Origin: Molossus alvarezi
Lineage: Eukaryota > Chordata > Mammalia > Chiroptera > Molossidae
Length of the DNA stretch: 64,000 nucleotides
Assembly: GCA_037176705.1 (NCBI GenBank)
Contig: CM073893.1
Span: 19,406,074 to 19,470,073, forward strand
Reading direction: 5' to 3'
In this document: one piece after another, positions 1 through 13,030 of the stretch
Layout: each line of letters starts with the position of its first letter
Position numbering within the stretch: the stretch's first letter is position 1
Position numbers and translations under genes: made by a program
Notes under the pieces: model-generated
The model's database searches: none
The model's input: the letters and a program-made list of their open reading frames with translations, nothing else
Told to the model about the DNA's origin: nothing

Positions 1-888
1 TTCACTGAAGAACATCTTGTCCTGGCCAGCAGAGGAGGCAGCCGAGTACTGCTGTGAAGGAAATGCGTTCCGCCAACTGCTCTTGGTTTCAGCATCTTGA
101 GTAGAGATACCACTGAAAAGGAGATCTATGGGTAGAATTCAAGGCAAAGATCCCATTATGTTTAAGAAGCCTATCATCTTAGATGGGGATGGAAAATGGC
201 ATTTCTTAATATCTAAGTTACTTAGAAATGCAGGAAATGGTCAGAAGCCCTCACTCTGCAACCTCCATTTTGCAGTGTCAACCTACACCCCTGTGGTTAA
301 CCTTACTCACCTTCACCCATGGTACTCCAGGGACATGAGGCTCCTTCTTCCATAACTCCAGGTAAGAAACCATTTTTATTTTTATTTTTATTTTTCAGTG
401 TTCTCTCATATTTTGTCCAAGTATGAGCATATTACTATACATTACTAATTTTATCATGGTTTTAAGATTGATACAAATTACTTAAGTTGAACTGGAGAAA
501 TTTGGGTCTGCAATTTGGGGCAATGAGGTTACAATAAGTGGCAGAACAGAAACTCATACAGGGAACCTCCCGTGTTGTCCAGATGTGAAGCCACATTTCT
601 TATAAATAACTACTTCCGAGGCTCAGATCCAGTTCTCCCTGCCTCTTACCAGATCTCTCTCACATGTATTTTCTGTTTCTCTTCCTCTGAGGTCAGATAA
701 GGTACTAAATATCTCAGGTTAGAGTTTATCACTTTTTTTTTTTTTTAATGCAGGTAACATTAAACCAAGAAGACACTGGTCAACATAAACTCTTTTTGCA
801 TTAGATTTGTTTTCTGATTCATCAGAATCATTAAAGATTTGCTTTCAACTACAGATGTGTGTGTATGTTGGGTCTGTAAATCCATTTC
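1..888. other. Unassigned sequence, possible exon end near 360
   Basis: No family is recognised here. A strong splice-donor-like string, CAG followed by GTAAGA, lies at about 359-367. It is just downstream of a 75-codon open frame whose product resembles nothing I know. It could be the 3' edge of an untranslated or lncRNA exon, but a single donor match occurs often by chance. An A/T-rich simple stretch follows at about 373-395 and a T run at about 732-746. Confidence 0.25.
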
Positions 889-1126
889 TTCTTCTTTTTT
901 TAATCTTCTTTTACATTTATCTTTGGATAGAGTAAGAGGGAAAGAGGGAGGAAGAGAGAGAGAGAAACATCAATGTGAGAGAGACACATCGACTGGTTGC
1001 CACCCACACGACCCCAACCGGGCCGGGGACAAACTGCAACTGAGGTACGTGCCCTTGGCTGGAATCAAACCTTGGCCTCTTTGGTCTGGAGCCAACACTC
1101 TAACTGCTGAGCCAAACTGGCCAGGG
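889..1126 (-). mobile_element. VES-type tRNA-derived SINE
   Basis: Read on the minus strand, the element starts with the tRNA-like head (CCCTGGCC...GGCTCAGC), passes through the B box and the conserved body, and ends in the GA/CT-rich stretch and A-rich tail. It is flanked by a perfect 15-bp target-site duplication, CTGTAAATCCATTTC, at 874-888 and 1127-1141. The duplication shows L1-type retrotransposition. The copy is full length and moderately diverged. Confidence 0.93.
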
Positions 1127-1854
1127 CTGTAAATCCATTTCAATGAACACTCTCTAGAACACCTTCACTAAGCTCACTGTTCTGACAGGCACTGCAGAGA
1201 ATATGGTCTTTCAGGCAACAGAATCTACTTTGTTTAACCTGTCATGTTATTATGATCTAGGTGAGGAAGTTGTTTAGGTTATTTTGTGTTTTTCAGTCCC
1301 TTCCTTTTTCAAACACATCAGAGCAGTAAATGATGCAATTGCTGCATAGTTAATGTTCTTATGCACTTTATTCTTCTGTTTAAGAATTTATAAACTCACC
1401 ATCCATGCACTAATCTGTTATAAAGCTGTGTTACATGATAAAAATAAACGTGAAAACAATAATATCATTATTTATCAACATTTAATTGACAACCTTAATA
1501 TGACCCTATATATTTTTTTAAATTATTTTTGGAAGGCTTTTTAATATTTAAATGAAGAAAGCAAGAAAAAATTATTCACAACTATAATTACAACTGCATA
1601 AAATCATAATACCATTGAAAACAATGAATTCACAAAAAAATTACTGAGCACTTTGAATTGGAGTTTCGAAGTCTTAAAGAATAAGCCTGGTTGTCAGCAC
1701 TGATCTGTCAAAAATCAAGGTGCTTGGAAAAGAGCCAATATTATAATGCGTTTAAAGCAAATTATCAAATTAATCCTGGTTGATGCAATGACTGTCCTAA
1801 CTTGTGAAACCACCTGTCTCCATTTGAAGATGTCAACATCAAAAGTAAAACAAC
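1127..1854. other. Unassigned AT-rich sequence
   Basis: I see no coding, RNA or named repeat signal here beyond the right-hand target-site copy of the preceding SINE. The stretch is AT-rich and short open frames within it are uninformative. Confidence 0.5.
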
Positions 1855-1935
1855 ATTAACTGAGTGCCTACGTGCTCCAGGCAATGAAGAGGATACAAAA
1901 TCAAAGAGCCTTACCCCAGTGAGCTTATAATTACA
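1855..1935 (-). repeat. L2 LINE 3' fragment
   Basis: The + strand reads like the reverse complement of the ancient L2 3' end: 'ACTGAGTGCCTACGTGCTCC', then 'GAGCTTATAATTAC'. Divergence is high, as expected for a repeat older than placental mammals. Confidence 0.55.
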
Positions 1936-2559
1936 AGGGAAGTAATGGGTAGGGTATTTTAAGGGAGAAATAAATAGAAATAACAAGATAATATTGAGCA
2001 AGAAGAAATTTTAGGATGAGCTCAGGAAAATAATTTCTATCAAACTTTTCAGTATAATCACTGGAGCCATTATACTGTATAATGTTGTTGGGCCATTAAT
2101 GGTAATAACAGTAATCATCATTTATTATGAGTTCAGTGTAAAGAACAATTCTGCAGTGGTAGGAAGATAGAACAGATATACTTGAAGAGATATGTCCCTT
2201 CAACTCTATGGTGCTGTGTACAACATGAATTCTAAGAACAGAAGTTCTTAACCACTTCATTATCAAAGAAAGTGCTGCCTGCCCACAACTAAGACAAGTG
2301 TCTTCTTTACAGCTCTTCTCTTATAATTACAGAAGATGGTTTTAATATGACTGACTCAGCTGAAAAAGCACTAGAAGCCAAAAGCCATCTGTTGCTGTTT
2401 GTTAGTTGGGAGCATGTTTATCCATTTTACTATTTTCTTTCCTCTTTAAGAAGTAATATACAAAATAACTTTATCTAGTAAATGTGTGCAATAAATTAGT
2501 AAAGGATAAAAAATAAAACTTAATTTGAAAAAATTAAATAAATTTAGATTATTTAGTAA
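1936..2559. other. Unassigned AT-rich sequence
   Basis: Nothing recognisable is seen between the L2 scrap and the start of the old L1 at about 2560. Confidence 0.45.
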
Positions 2560-4227
2560 AACATTTTTAATTGAAATTTTTATTGAGATAATTGTAAATT
2601 CACATTCATTTGTGACGAATAGTATGGAGTACCTTCTACTCAGTTTCTCCCAGTGGTCACACTTTGCATAACTATAGTATAATATCACAACTAAGACATT
2701 GACATAATACAATCCACCTACCTTATTCATATTTCCCCACCTTAATATATACATATTTGGGTGTGAGTATTTAGTTCTATGCAATTTTAGCATATATATA
2801 AGTTCATGTATTTATCACTACAGTCAACATATAGAACATTACATCCCCACAAGGATCCCTCCTGTCGCGCTTTTATAACGTAACTCTCTCCTCCTCCCAT
2901 CCTGGCAACCACTAATCTGTTCTATATTTTTAAATGTTTCATTTACAAAATGTTGCATAAAGGAATCATACAGTATGAAACCTTTTGATTGGCTCTTTTT
3001 ATTCAGCATAAATTTTCTGGAGAATCACCCAAGTTGTTACAACGTTCATTCCTTTACATTGCTGAGTGGTATTCCATGGTATGTGCATGGCAAGTTTGTT
3101 TAATCATTCACCTGTTAAAGGATATCTGGGCTATTTCCAGTTTTTAACTGTTACAGATGCTGCTATGAATATTCATGCACAGGTTTTCATTTAATTTGCC
3201 CAAGAGTGCAATTGCTTGTTTATATAATAATTGCATATTTAGCCTTATAAGAAAATGCCCAACTGTTTTCAGAGCGGTCATACCATTTTACATTTCCACC
3301 AACAATGTAGGAGTAATCCAGTTTCTCTGCATCCTTGCCAGCATCTGGCATTGTGACTATTTTTAATTTTAGCCATTCTGATGGATGTATAGTGATATCT
3401 CAACACGGTCTTAATTTGGATTTCCTCAGTGGCAAGTGATAATGAACATCTCATATCCTTATTTGCCAACTGTATGACCTCTTCAGTTAAATGATTGCTT
3501 GTGGCTTTTGTTCATTTTTTGTTTGTTTGTTTGTTTGCTAACATTGAGTTTTGAGAATTCTTTATATTTTCCAGAAACCAATCTTTTTTGAACATGCTGT
3601 TTGTAAATATTTTCTCCTAGTTTGCAATTTATATTTTTATAGACTTCAGCAGAACATACATTTTAAATTTTAATAAGACTCAATTTATCAATTTTCTTTT
3701 TAAGGGTAGTGCTGTTGGTGTCAAGTCTAAGAACTTTTGCTTGTCTCTAGATTCTAAAGATTTCTTCCAGTTTTTATTTAAGTTTTATAGTTTTATGTTT
3801 TACATTCAAATCCATTTTGAATTTATGTTGTATAATATGTGAGATCTAAGTTAAATTTTTTGTTTGTTTGTTTTGCCTGTGAGTGTACGTTTGCTCCAGC
3901 ACCATTTGCTGAAAAGCTAAACTTCCTACATTATACCTATGTAAAATCAGTGGGTCGTACTTGCATCTATATCTGGGTTCTCTATTCTGTTCCATTAATT
4001 AATGTGCCTATTCATCTGACATGAAACTGTCTTGATTACTATAGCAAGACTTAACTTTAAGTGACGCCTCCCACTTTATTCTTCTTTGTTAGGGTTGTTT
4101 TAGATAGTCTAAGGCCTGTGTCTTTCCATACAAATATTAGAATATATTTATTGATGTTTACAGAAAAATCTTGTTGTGTTAATTGCATTAAACCGATAGA
4201 TCTTTTTAGGAAGAAATGCCGTCTTTT
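2560..4227 (-). mobile_element. Old L1 (L1M-type), 3' part, left half of a split element
   Basis: The minus strand carries the 3' end of an ancient L1. Landmarks of the ORF2 C-terminal coding region are recognisable on the + strand as 'GTGGTATTCCATGGTATGTG' (about 3067) and 'CCATTTTACATTTCCACCAA' (about 3285). The frame is broken throughout. The element continues at 7836 after a younger plus-strand L1 inserted into it. The right half carries the upstream ORF2 region. Confidence 0.8.
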
Positions 4228-4244
4228 AAAATATTGAGTCTTGC

Positions 4245-7200
4245 CTCTAAACAAAGCACTAGACCAAATGGATTTAATAGATATTGACAGAGAATTACAC
4301 CCCAAAACTACAGAATTCACATTCTTCTCAAGTGCACATGGGACATTCTCAAAGATAGACCACATGATAGGACACAAACAAAATCTCTACAAGTTCAAGA
4401 AGACTGAAATCATATCAAGCATCTTCTCAGATCACAATGGCATACAACTAGAAAACAATTGCAACAAAACATGCAAAGACATTTGAACACATGGAAGCTA
4501 AATAGCATGTTATTAAACAATGAATGGGTTACCAAGGCGATCAAGGAAGAAATTAAAAACTTTCTGGAAACCAATGAAAATGAACACACAACAACACAAA
4601 ATCTATGGGATGCAGCGAAAGCAATTCTGAGAGTGAAGTTCATAGCACTACAGGCCTACCTCAAGAAACAAGAAAAATTTCTAATTGACTGTCTAACCTC
4701 ACAACTTAAAGAACTAGAGAGCAAACAAAAAGAAAACCCCAGCAAGTAGAAGGAAGGAAACACTAAAGATCAGAGCAGAAATAAATGACATAGAGACAAA
4801 AAAAAAAAAACCAAAAAACAATTCAAAGGATCAATGAAACAAAGAGCTGGTTTCTCGAAAAGATAACAAGATTGATGCACCCTTAGCTAGACTCACCAAA
4901 AATCAAAGAGAGAGAACACAAACGCACAAAATCAGAAATGAAAGAGGAGAAGTAACAACTGACACCACAGAAATACAAAAGATCGTTAACAGCTACTATG
5001 AAAATTATATGGCAACAAATTCGACAATCTAAGCAAAATGGAAAAATTTCTAGAAACACATAGTCTCCCAAAACTGGACCAAGAAGAGATAGAAAACTGG
5101 AACAGACCAATAACAACTAAGGACATTGAAGCGGTAATCAAGACACTCCCAGCAAACAAAAACCCAGGCCCAGATGGCTTCACGAGGGAGTTTTACCGAA
5201 CATTCAAAAAAGAACTAACACCAATTCTCCTCAAACTATTTCAAATAATTCAAGAAGAAGGAAGACTTCCAAACTCGTTTTATGAGACCAGCATAATTCT
5301 AATTCCAAAACCAGAAAAAGACAGTACAAAGAAAGAAAATTACAGACCAATATCCCCGATGAACATTGACGCCTGAACAAAATACTAGCAAATTGAATCC
5401 AGCAATACATCAAAAAAATTATTCACCATGACCAAGTGGGATTCATCCCAGGGATGCACGGCTGGTACAATATTCGCAAATCAATAAATGTGATACACCA
5501 CATAAACAAAATGAAGAATAAAAACCACATGATCATATCAATAGACGCTGAAAAAGCATTCAACAAAATCCAGCATCCATTTCTGATAAAAATGCTCAGC
5601 AATGTGGGAATAGAAGAATCATATCTCAACATAATAAAGGCCATATATGAAAGACCTACAGCCAACATCATACTCAATGGGCAGAAACTAAAAACATTTA
5701 CCCTAAGAACAGGAACAAGACAAGGATGTCCACTTTCGCCACATTGTACTGGAAGTCTTAGCCACAGCAATCAGACATGAAGAAAAAATAAAAGGGATTT
5801 AAATTGGAAAAGAGGAAGTGAAACTGTCATTATTTGCAGATGACATGATATTATACATAGAAAGCCCTAAAGACTCCATCAAAAATCCACTAGCCTTAGT
5901 AAATTAATTTGGCAAAGTAGCAGGATATAAAATTAACGTCAAGAAATCGATGGTATTCTTATACACCAATGATGAACTCACAGAAAGAGAAACTGAAAAA
6001 ACAATCTCATTTACCATCGCGGCAAAAAATTTAAGATACATAGGAATAAACTTAACCAAAGAAGTAAAGGACCTATTTTCAGAAAACTACAGGAGACTGA
6101 AAAAAGAAATAGAGGAAGATATAAAAAAGTGGAAGCACATACCTTGTTCATGGATTGGAAGAATTAACATCATTAAAATGTCCATATTACCCAAAGCAAT
6201 CTATAGATTCAATGCAATTCTTATTAAAATACCAATGACATATTTCAAAGAACTAGAACAAATACTTCAAAAGTTCATATGGAACCAAAAAAGACCCCGA
6301 ATAGCCACAGCAATTTTGAAAAAGAAGGACAAAGTAGGTGGAATGACAATACCAGATATCAGGTTATACTACAAAGCGACTGTAATCAAAACAGCCTGGT
6401 ACTGGCACAAGAACAGGCATGTAGACCAGTGGAACAGAATAGAGAACCCAGAAATAGACCCAAGGCCATATGCTCAATTAATATTTGACAAAGGTGACAA
6501 GAGCATACAGTGGAGTAAAGACAGCCTCTTTAATAAATGGTGTTGGGAAAATTGGACAGCTACATGCAAAAAAAATGAAACTAGAACATCAACTTACACC
6601 ATATATAAAAATAAACTCAAAATGGATAAAAGACTTAAATGTGACCCGTGAATCCATAAAAATTCTAGAAGAAAATGTAGGCAACAAAATTTCGGACATC
6701 ATACGCAGCAGAATTTTCACTGATACATCACCTAAGGCAACAGAAACAAAGGGAAAAATGAACACATGGGACTACATCAAACTCAAAAGCTTCTGCACAG
6801 CAAAAGAAACAACCATCAAAATGGAAAGGCAACCCACTGTATGGGAGAACATCATTGCCAATGATACATCAGATAAGGGGTTAATTTCCAAAATATACAA
6901 CTCAACAAAAGGAAGACAAAGAACCTAATTAAAAAATGGGCAGAGGAGCTGAATAGACACCTCTCCAAACAGGGCATACAAATGGCCAACAGGCATATGA
7001 AGAAATGCTCAACATCACTAATCATCAGAGAAATGCAAATTAAAACAACAATGAGGTATTACCTCCCACCTGTCAGAATGGCCGCTATCAACAAATCATT
7101 AAACAAGTGTTGGCGAGGGTGTGGAGAAAAGGGGACTCTAGTGCACTGCTGGTAGGAATGCAGACTGGTGCAGCCACTATGGAAAACAATATGGTGTTAC

Positions 7201-7524
7201 CTCAAAACATTAAAAATTGAACTGCTATTTGACCCAGTGATCCCACTTCTAGGAATATACCCTGAGAAGCCTGAAACACCAATCAGAAAGAATATATGTA
7301 CCCCCATGTTCATAGTAGCACTATTTACAATAGCTAAGAACTGGAAACAGCCCAAGTGTCCATCAGTAAACGAATGGATAAAAAAGCTGTGGTCCATATA
7401 CACAATGGAGTACTATGCAGCTGTACGAAAGAAAGATCTCTTATTCTTTGAGACGACATGGAGGGACCTGGAAAGTATTATCCTAAGTGAAACAAGCCAA
7501 GCAGAAAAAGCAAATACTACATGA
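4245..7524 (+). pseudogene. L1 ORF2 remnant (truncated, frameshifted)
   Basis: ORF2 normally encodes endonuclease and reverse transcriptase for target-primed reverse transcription. Here the N-terminal endonuclease half is missing and the frame is broken into pieces (4241-4486, 4459-4749, 5038-5376, 5436-5780, 5950-6651, 6485-6928, 7168-7524). The finger segment with NPGPDG at about 5161 remains. So does the LFADDM catalytic block at about 5833-5850, but it lies outside any long open piece, next to an in-frame stop. The cysteine-knuckle region at about 7107-7160 carries a stop where a Trp codon should be. It cannot make active protein. Confidence 0.9.
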
Positions 7525-7818
7525 TCTCACTTATATATGGAATATAATGAATATAACAGTCTGAAGAATAGAGTAGACCCAGGAACACAGAAGTAGGGTA
7601 CAGACTGACAAGCCTCAGAAGAGGGTGTGGTGGGCGGTGAGAAGAGATAAACCACAGAACTTATATGCATGTATGCATAACCAATGCACATGGACAACAA
7701 AGCCGGGGACGGGGAGGGGGGGTATGGGGAGGAGGGTGTCAATGGGGTAAAAAAGAAGAAACATCTGTAACAAAAATAAAATTAAAAAAATAAAAAAAAA
7801 ATTGAAAAAAAAATTGAA
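4245..7818 (+). mobile_element. 5'-truncated L1 insertion with target-site duplication
   Basis: This L1 begins inside ORF2, at the segment equivalent to residue 165 or so ([10 protein letters not shown]), and runs through the rest of ORF2, a G-rich 3' UTR (about 7525-7770) and an A-rich tail. It is flanked by a 17-bp duplication with one mismatch, at 4228-4244 and 7819-7835. It interrupts an older minus-strand L1. The 5' truncation is typical of incomplete target-primed reverse transcription. Confidence 0.92.
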
Positions 7819-7835
7819 AAAATGTTGAGTCTTGC

Positions 7836-9985
7836 TAATCCATGAACATGTTATGTTACTACATTTATTTAAATCTTCTTTGATTTCTGTCATCAACATC
7901 TTGTGATTATGGCATACAGATCCTATATATATTTTATTAAGTATATATCTATAGCATTTCATTTTCTTTTGTGTGATTATAAATGGTATAATGTTCTTAA
8001 TTTCAGTTTCTACATGTTCATTGTTAGTTTGTAGAAATAGGTTCTGCTGAACTCATTAACTCTAGGATTTCTTCTAGTAGATTTCTTGTGATTTCTTTAT
8101 GAAGACAATTATGTCATCTGCAAATAGGTTCTGTTTTTATTTCTTATATTTCTTTTCTTGCTTTATGGAATTGGTTAGAGATACTGGTACTATGTTAGAT
8201 AAAAGTGTTGAGAGCAGACATTATTGCCTTTTCCCTCATCTTAGGAGCAAAACATTTAGTTCATCACCATTCAGTATGATATGAACTGCAGTTTTTTACT
8301 GATGTTCTTCAACAACTTGGGGTTATTCACTTCCTTTTTTTTATCCTCACCCGAGGACATTTTTGCATTTATCTTCACATAGAGTGAGAGGGGATGAGGG
8401 GGGAAGAGAGAGAAAGAAACATCGAGGCGAGAGAGACACATCAAGTGAGTGATTGCCACACACACGACCCCAACTGGGGTGGGGACAAACTGCAACCGAG
8501 GTACATGCCCTTAGTGGGAACCGAACCCAGGACTCTCTGGTCAGCAGGCCGATGCTCTAACCGCTGAGCCAAACCAGCCAGAGCAGGAGTTTTTTCCCTT
8601 TATTCTTAACTTGCTGAGAGGTTTTCTTCTGTTGTTTTATTTCATTTTTCATTAATAGGAGTTGGTTTTTGACAAGTGATTTTTTTGTGTGAAGTTATAT
8701 AATCACACAATTTTGTTTTCTTTAGCCTGATGCTTTTTGATGTTGAAACAACCTTCCATTCCTGGAATAAGTTCCAATTGGTCATGGTGCATCATTTTTT
8801 ATATACTTGTTTATATTTTGTTAAGGACCTGTATGCCTCAATTTATGAGAGATATTAGGCTGTAGATTTCTTCCTTTCTTGCTTCCTTCCTTCTTTCCTT
8901 CTTTTTCAAAAATTACTTCTATTGTCAGGTTTTAATGTGAGAGTAATATTAGTCTCATAAAATGAGTTGGAAAATATTTCCACTTCTTCTGTCTTCTGGA
9001 AGAGATTATATAAAATTGGTGTTAATTCTTTCTTTAGATGTTTGCTGGAATTCTCCTGTGAAAACATCTGGCCCTGGAGAATTATTTTTCAGGGGCTTTT
9101 AAATTACGAATCCAATTTCTCTAAATGGTTATAGCAATTCAGATTATCTGTTTTATCTTGGTTGAGATTTGGTAGTTTGTGGTTTTTAAGAAATTGATCC
9201 ATTTTAAGTTGTCAAATTTATAAGCATATAGTTGTTTGTAATATTCTTTTATTAACTTTTTAATGGGTTTTTAGTAATCCCTTATATTTTATATCTGATT
9301 TAGGTAATTTGCATCTTTTAAAATTTCTGTCAGTCTTGCTAGAGGTTTATAATTTTATTGATTTTTTTTCAAAGAGTCAGCTTTTTCTTCCATTGATTTT
9401 TCTTTCTTATTTTACTATTCCATTGACTTTTGCTCTTATTTTAATTATTTCCTTCCTTCTGTTTGCTTTGGGTTTATTTCTATTTTCCTTTTCTAGTTTC
9501 TTGAGGTAATAAATTATTAATTTAAAACCTTTCTTCATTTCTAATGTAAGCATTAGTGCAATAAATTTCCTTTTAAGGACTGTTTTAGTTGAATCCTATA
9601 TGTATTAATATGTTGTATTTTTATTTCACCCAGTTCTATGTATGTATTTTCCTTTAAGAGGTCCTCCTTGATCTATAGATTATTTAGAAGTCTGTTATTT
9701 AATTCCCATGTGTTTAGGGATTTTCCTGTTGTTTTTCTGTTACTGATTTTTGGTTTGGTCAGAGAATACATTCTCTGTATGATTTCAGTTAAATTTGTTG
9801 AGGTTATTATTATTGCCTAGAATAGTTTCTATCTTGGGTATATTCCATGTTGCCTGAAGAAAATGTTTCGTCTGCTGTTGTTTGTGAAATGTTCTATATA
9901 TATCAATTAGATCCTGTTATTTTTATATCTTCTGTATCCTTGCTGATTTTCAGTCTAGTAGTTCTATCAGTTCCTAAAAGAGAGT
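7836..9985 (-). mobile_element. Old L1 (L1M-type), right half of split element
   Basis: This continues the minus-strand L1 of 2560-4227. The + strand shows the complement of the ancient L1 reverse-transcriptase region, for example 'ATGTCATCTGCAAATAGG' at about 8109, which is the complement of the FADD segment. It then shows more upstream ORF2 sequence to about 9985. Stops are frequent, so it is non-functional. A VES SINE sits at 8334-8584 and a (CTTC)-rich simple repeat at about 8868-8905. Confidence 0.78.
8334..8584 (-). mobile_element. VES-type SINE
   Basis: This is a full-length minus-strand copy. The tail complement 'TTATCCTCACCCGAGGACA' is at about 8341, the CT/GA stretch at 8390-8425, the body in the middle, and the tRNA head ends at about 8584 with the A box read as GGCTCAGC on the minus strand. 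I could not assign a clean target duplication. Confidence 0.9.
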
Positions 9986-10855
9986 AGTAATTCATTTGGA
10001 ATCAGAAAACTGAGGCTAGTTATTAATTTGTTTACATATTAGTTCATGAATTCAATAAGCCTAAAACTTTGAGAAAAAAATTAGTATTTAATAAGAAATA
10101 AGCATCAAGTATCACTGAAAGAGTCTACACTTCTGTTCAATTTCAAAGAAATCTAACAGTGAATGAAATGAATCAAAACCTGGAAACTATTTTCTAACCT
10201 GAAAAATACTACTTTTTTCATTAAATCTTAGCCCAAAGATACCATTCATATTTCAATAAATATGTAGCAGTTTCAGATCTGACAATCGAACAGTTCTCCT
10301 TAGCTGGATTCCTTTTCCTTTTAAAAAAAATCAATGTGGTTATTTTCCATTATTTCTAAGAACTTTCTATGTTATGGAAAGAATTAGTCTTGCCTTATGC
10401 CCATTTTTAATAATATAAAATCTCCACAGTTGCATACCTCCCATAAAATGTAGATACTATGTACTGAAAACCTAGTTAGCTGAAAAGATTATCACTCTGG
10501 AATGAAAAGGAACTGAGTTGATGAAAGAATCCAAAGATTATAAAAGTATGAGTTCTGAGAAGGAAGAAAAAAGTAAATTCCTCAGAGGTACAGGATAGTG
10601 AATTTGCATAATAAGAAAAGTAATGAGAAAACAAATTCTAAAGCAATCTGAAAGGAAACACATATTATTAAGAAGAAATAAAACTTAAACTCATAGCACA
10701 TTACTCAATAGCAATAATAGGAAACAGGAAGCAATGATGTATTCTCTTCTAAGCACTAAGAGAAAAAAAAAAAAGCCAACCTATAATTTTACATCATGCT
10801 AAACTATCATTTAAAAGTAAGGACAAAATGAAAAACTTTTGTAACTAAAAAATAC
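9986..10855. other. Unassigned AT-rich sequence
   Basis: No gene, RNA or named repeat is recognised. The stretch is very AT-rich with several A runs (for example at about 10322 and 10761). Confidence 0.45.
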
Positions 10856-11070
10856 TTTTTTTTTTTTCTTTATAGATTTTTAGACAGAGGAAGGGAAAGG
10901 GAGAGAGAGATAGAAACATTGATGAAAGAGAACATCGATTGGCCGCCTCCTACATGTTCCCCACTGGGGATCGGGTCCACAACTTGAGCATGTGTCCTGA
11001 CTGGGAATCAAGCCAGTGACCTCATGGTACATGGGTCAGTGCTCAACCACTGAGCCACACCAGCCGAGCT
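10856..11070 (-). mobile_element. VES-related SINE, older subfamily
   Basis: The minus-strand copy has the tRNA head at its right end ('CACTGAGCCACACCAGCC') and a body reading 'CATCGATTGGCCGCCTCCT' on the + strand. That body differs from the main VES type in this window. A near-identical duplication flanks it (about 10844-10855 and 11069-11081). Similar bodies occur at 13737, 25811, 43219, 58865 and 60771, marking an older subfamily. Confidence 0.85.
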
Positions 11071-11339
11071 AAAAACATACTTAAACTACCACTTACAAAT
11101 TGTTACGGAGTTATTAAGTCAGAAGAAAATTGGACTCAAAATAAATATGGAGATTCAAGAAGCAAAGAAATGAGATAACATATTGGTATATCCAATGAAT
11201 TTTTAACTATACAAATGATAAAAAATAATTAATTTAAAAATCTTTAAAGGGAATATAGAACCACAAAAAGATCACAGCACATAAGGTCAGCAAGTAGGGA
11301 GAAAATTGAAATTAAAGCGTAAGAGTGATATGTAATTCA

Positions 11340-11860
11340 GTATGAAGTCCAAGATTTTATTAACATTTCAGTTATCTATTGCCATGAAGCAACATACCCC
11401 AAGCGTCAGAAGCTTAAAAAAACAATCATTGGATTTACTCACAATTCTATGAATAAATGGTTTGTCCAGCACATGTACTAGTATGGCTCAAATACCTGGT
11501 GCTGGTTAAAGCACTCTACTGGGATTGGATCATATCCTGGGAACTCAATTCTTATTGTAAGTGCAGTTCCTCAGTTCTTTCCCACATATTCTCAAGGTCT
11601 CTCTCTCTCTGGCCTTTCCACAATCTCCATGTGACTTTCCAGCAGGATAACCAGACTTCTTACAAGTAAGCTCAGGGCTTCCAAGAGTATAAAAGCAGAA
11701 GCCACCAGGCATTTTTTAATCTTAAATCAAGACCCAATATGCATCACTTCTGCTGCAAACTATTAGTTAAAGGCAAGCCCAGACTCAAGGGATAGGGAAT
11801 GCACAAGGACATGAATACTGAGACACAATTCAGTGTAATAGACTGTCACAACTAGCATTA
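11340..11860 (+). repeat. Ancient interspersed repeat, family not named
   Basis: The segment starts 'CAGTTATCTATTGCCATGAA' and contains 'ACTTCTGCTGCAAACTATTA' and 'GCCCAGACTCAAGGGA'. These phrases are typical of a widespread old mammalian repeat whose name I cannot give with confidence. Divergence is high. Confidence 0.45.
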
Positions 11861-12696
11861 GACTTTGTTAGGTCATTTATGCATGCTAATATTTAAGGTA
11901 ACCAGTAAAAGAATTAAAATGTTGAAGGGCCAAGAAAACCCAATAAATCCAATACAATAGAGAAAAGTGATGCTAATAGCAGAGAGCATGGTAAACACAA
12001 AACACAAAATAAGATAGCAGAAATAAAACCAAATATATCAGTACTTACAATATATACAAACAGGTTAAACAAAATTATTAAAAACCAGAGATTCATTGAG
12101 AAAATGTTTACAATTCAGTTCTATGCTCCTATATGCAACACACTCAAATCATAATGCCACAGAAAAGTTGAAAGTAATGGAAAGAAAAAGAAAGATATAA
12201 TAAGCAAATACTAAACAAAATGATGGTGATGTAGTTATCGCAACAAGAGACAAAAGAGACCTTATGGCAAACTTTAGTTTTAGTGATGAAGAGGATCAGA
12301 AACAATTCACCAGGAAGAGATAGCAATCTTGACTCTGTGCAATGAACAACATGGCCTTAAGTACATCATTCTTAAAAATGAAACTTTGATAAAACATCAA
12401 AATACTTAAAAGGGAAGACAGAGAAAAGATAGAAGACAGAAAAAATAAGAAAATATGAATAATAATATTAAAAGGCTTGACATAGGGATGTATGAGAAAC
12501 TATCCCTAACAATTAAAGTTCTGAACACACACACAGAATTTATGAAAACCAAGCTCTAAGCCAAGGCTCAAAGGAAATCTTTAAAAGTACAAACATTCAT
12601 TAGCATGTAAACCACACTGACCACAATGCAATAAAATCAGAAACCAAAATTCAAAAGTAGCCTGAAAAGAAAAATTGTAATTAACTTTAAGATGTG

Positions 12697-12859
12697 GCCC
12701 TGGCCGGTTTTGCTCAGTGGTTAGAACGTTGGCCTGCGGTCCGGAGACACCCGGGTTTGGTTCCCGCTAAGGGCAGGTACCTAGGTTGCAATTTGTCCCC
12801 GGCCCTTATTGGGTTGTGCAGGTGGCAGCCTCTCGATGTGTCTCTTTCACGTCAATCTT

Positions 12860-12907
<48 letters not shown>

Positions 12908-12908
12908 C

Positions 12909-12957
<49 letters not shown>

Positions 12958-13030
12958 TCCTCTCTCTCCCTCCCACTCTATTTGAACAAAAAATTGGAAA
13001 AAAAATGCCCTCGTGTGAGGATAAAAAAAA
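12697..13030 (+). mobile_element. VES-type SINE with expanded CT array
   Basis: Head, B box, body, CT stretch and the tail form GAGGATAAAA are all present on the plus strand. The short duplication AAGATGTG lies at 12689-12696 and again at about 13031-13038. The internal CT tract spans about 100 bp (12862-12960), several times longer than in other copies here, so the element exceeds 330 bp. Confidence 0.92.
12862..12960. repeat. (CT)n microsatellite within SINE
   Basis: There are nearly uninterrupted CT dinucleotides with two short breaks (CCCCCT near 12905 and CCCT near 12912). The array grew from the CT stretch normally found in the 3' half of VES elements. It is likely length-variable between individuals. 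Confidence 0.95.
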
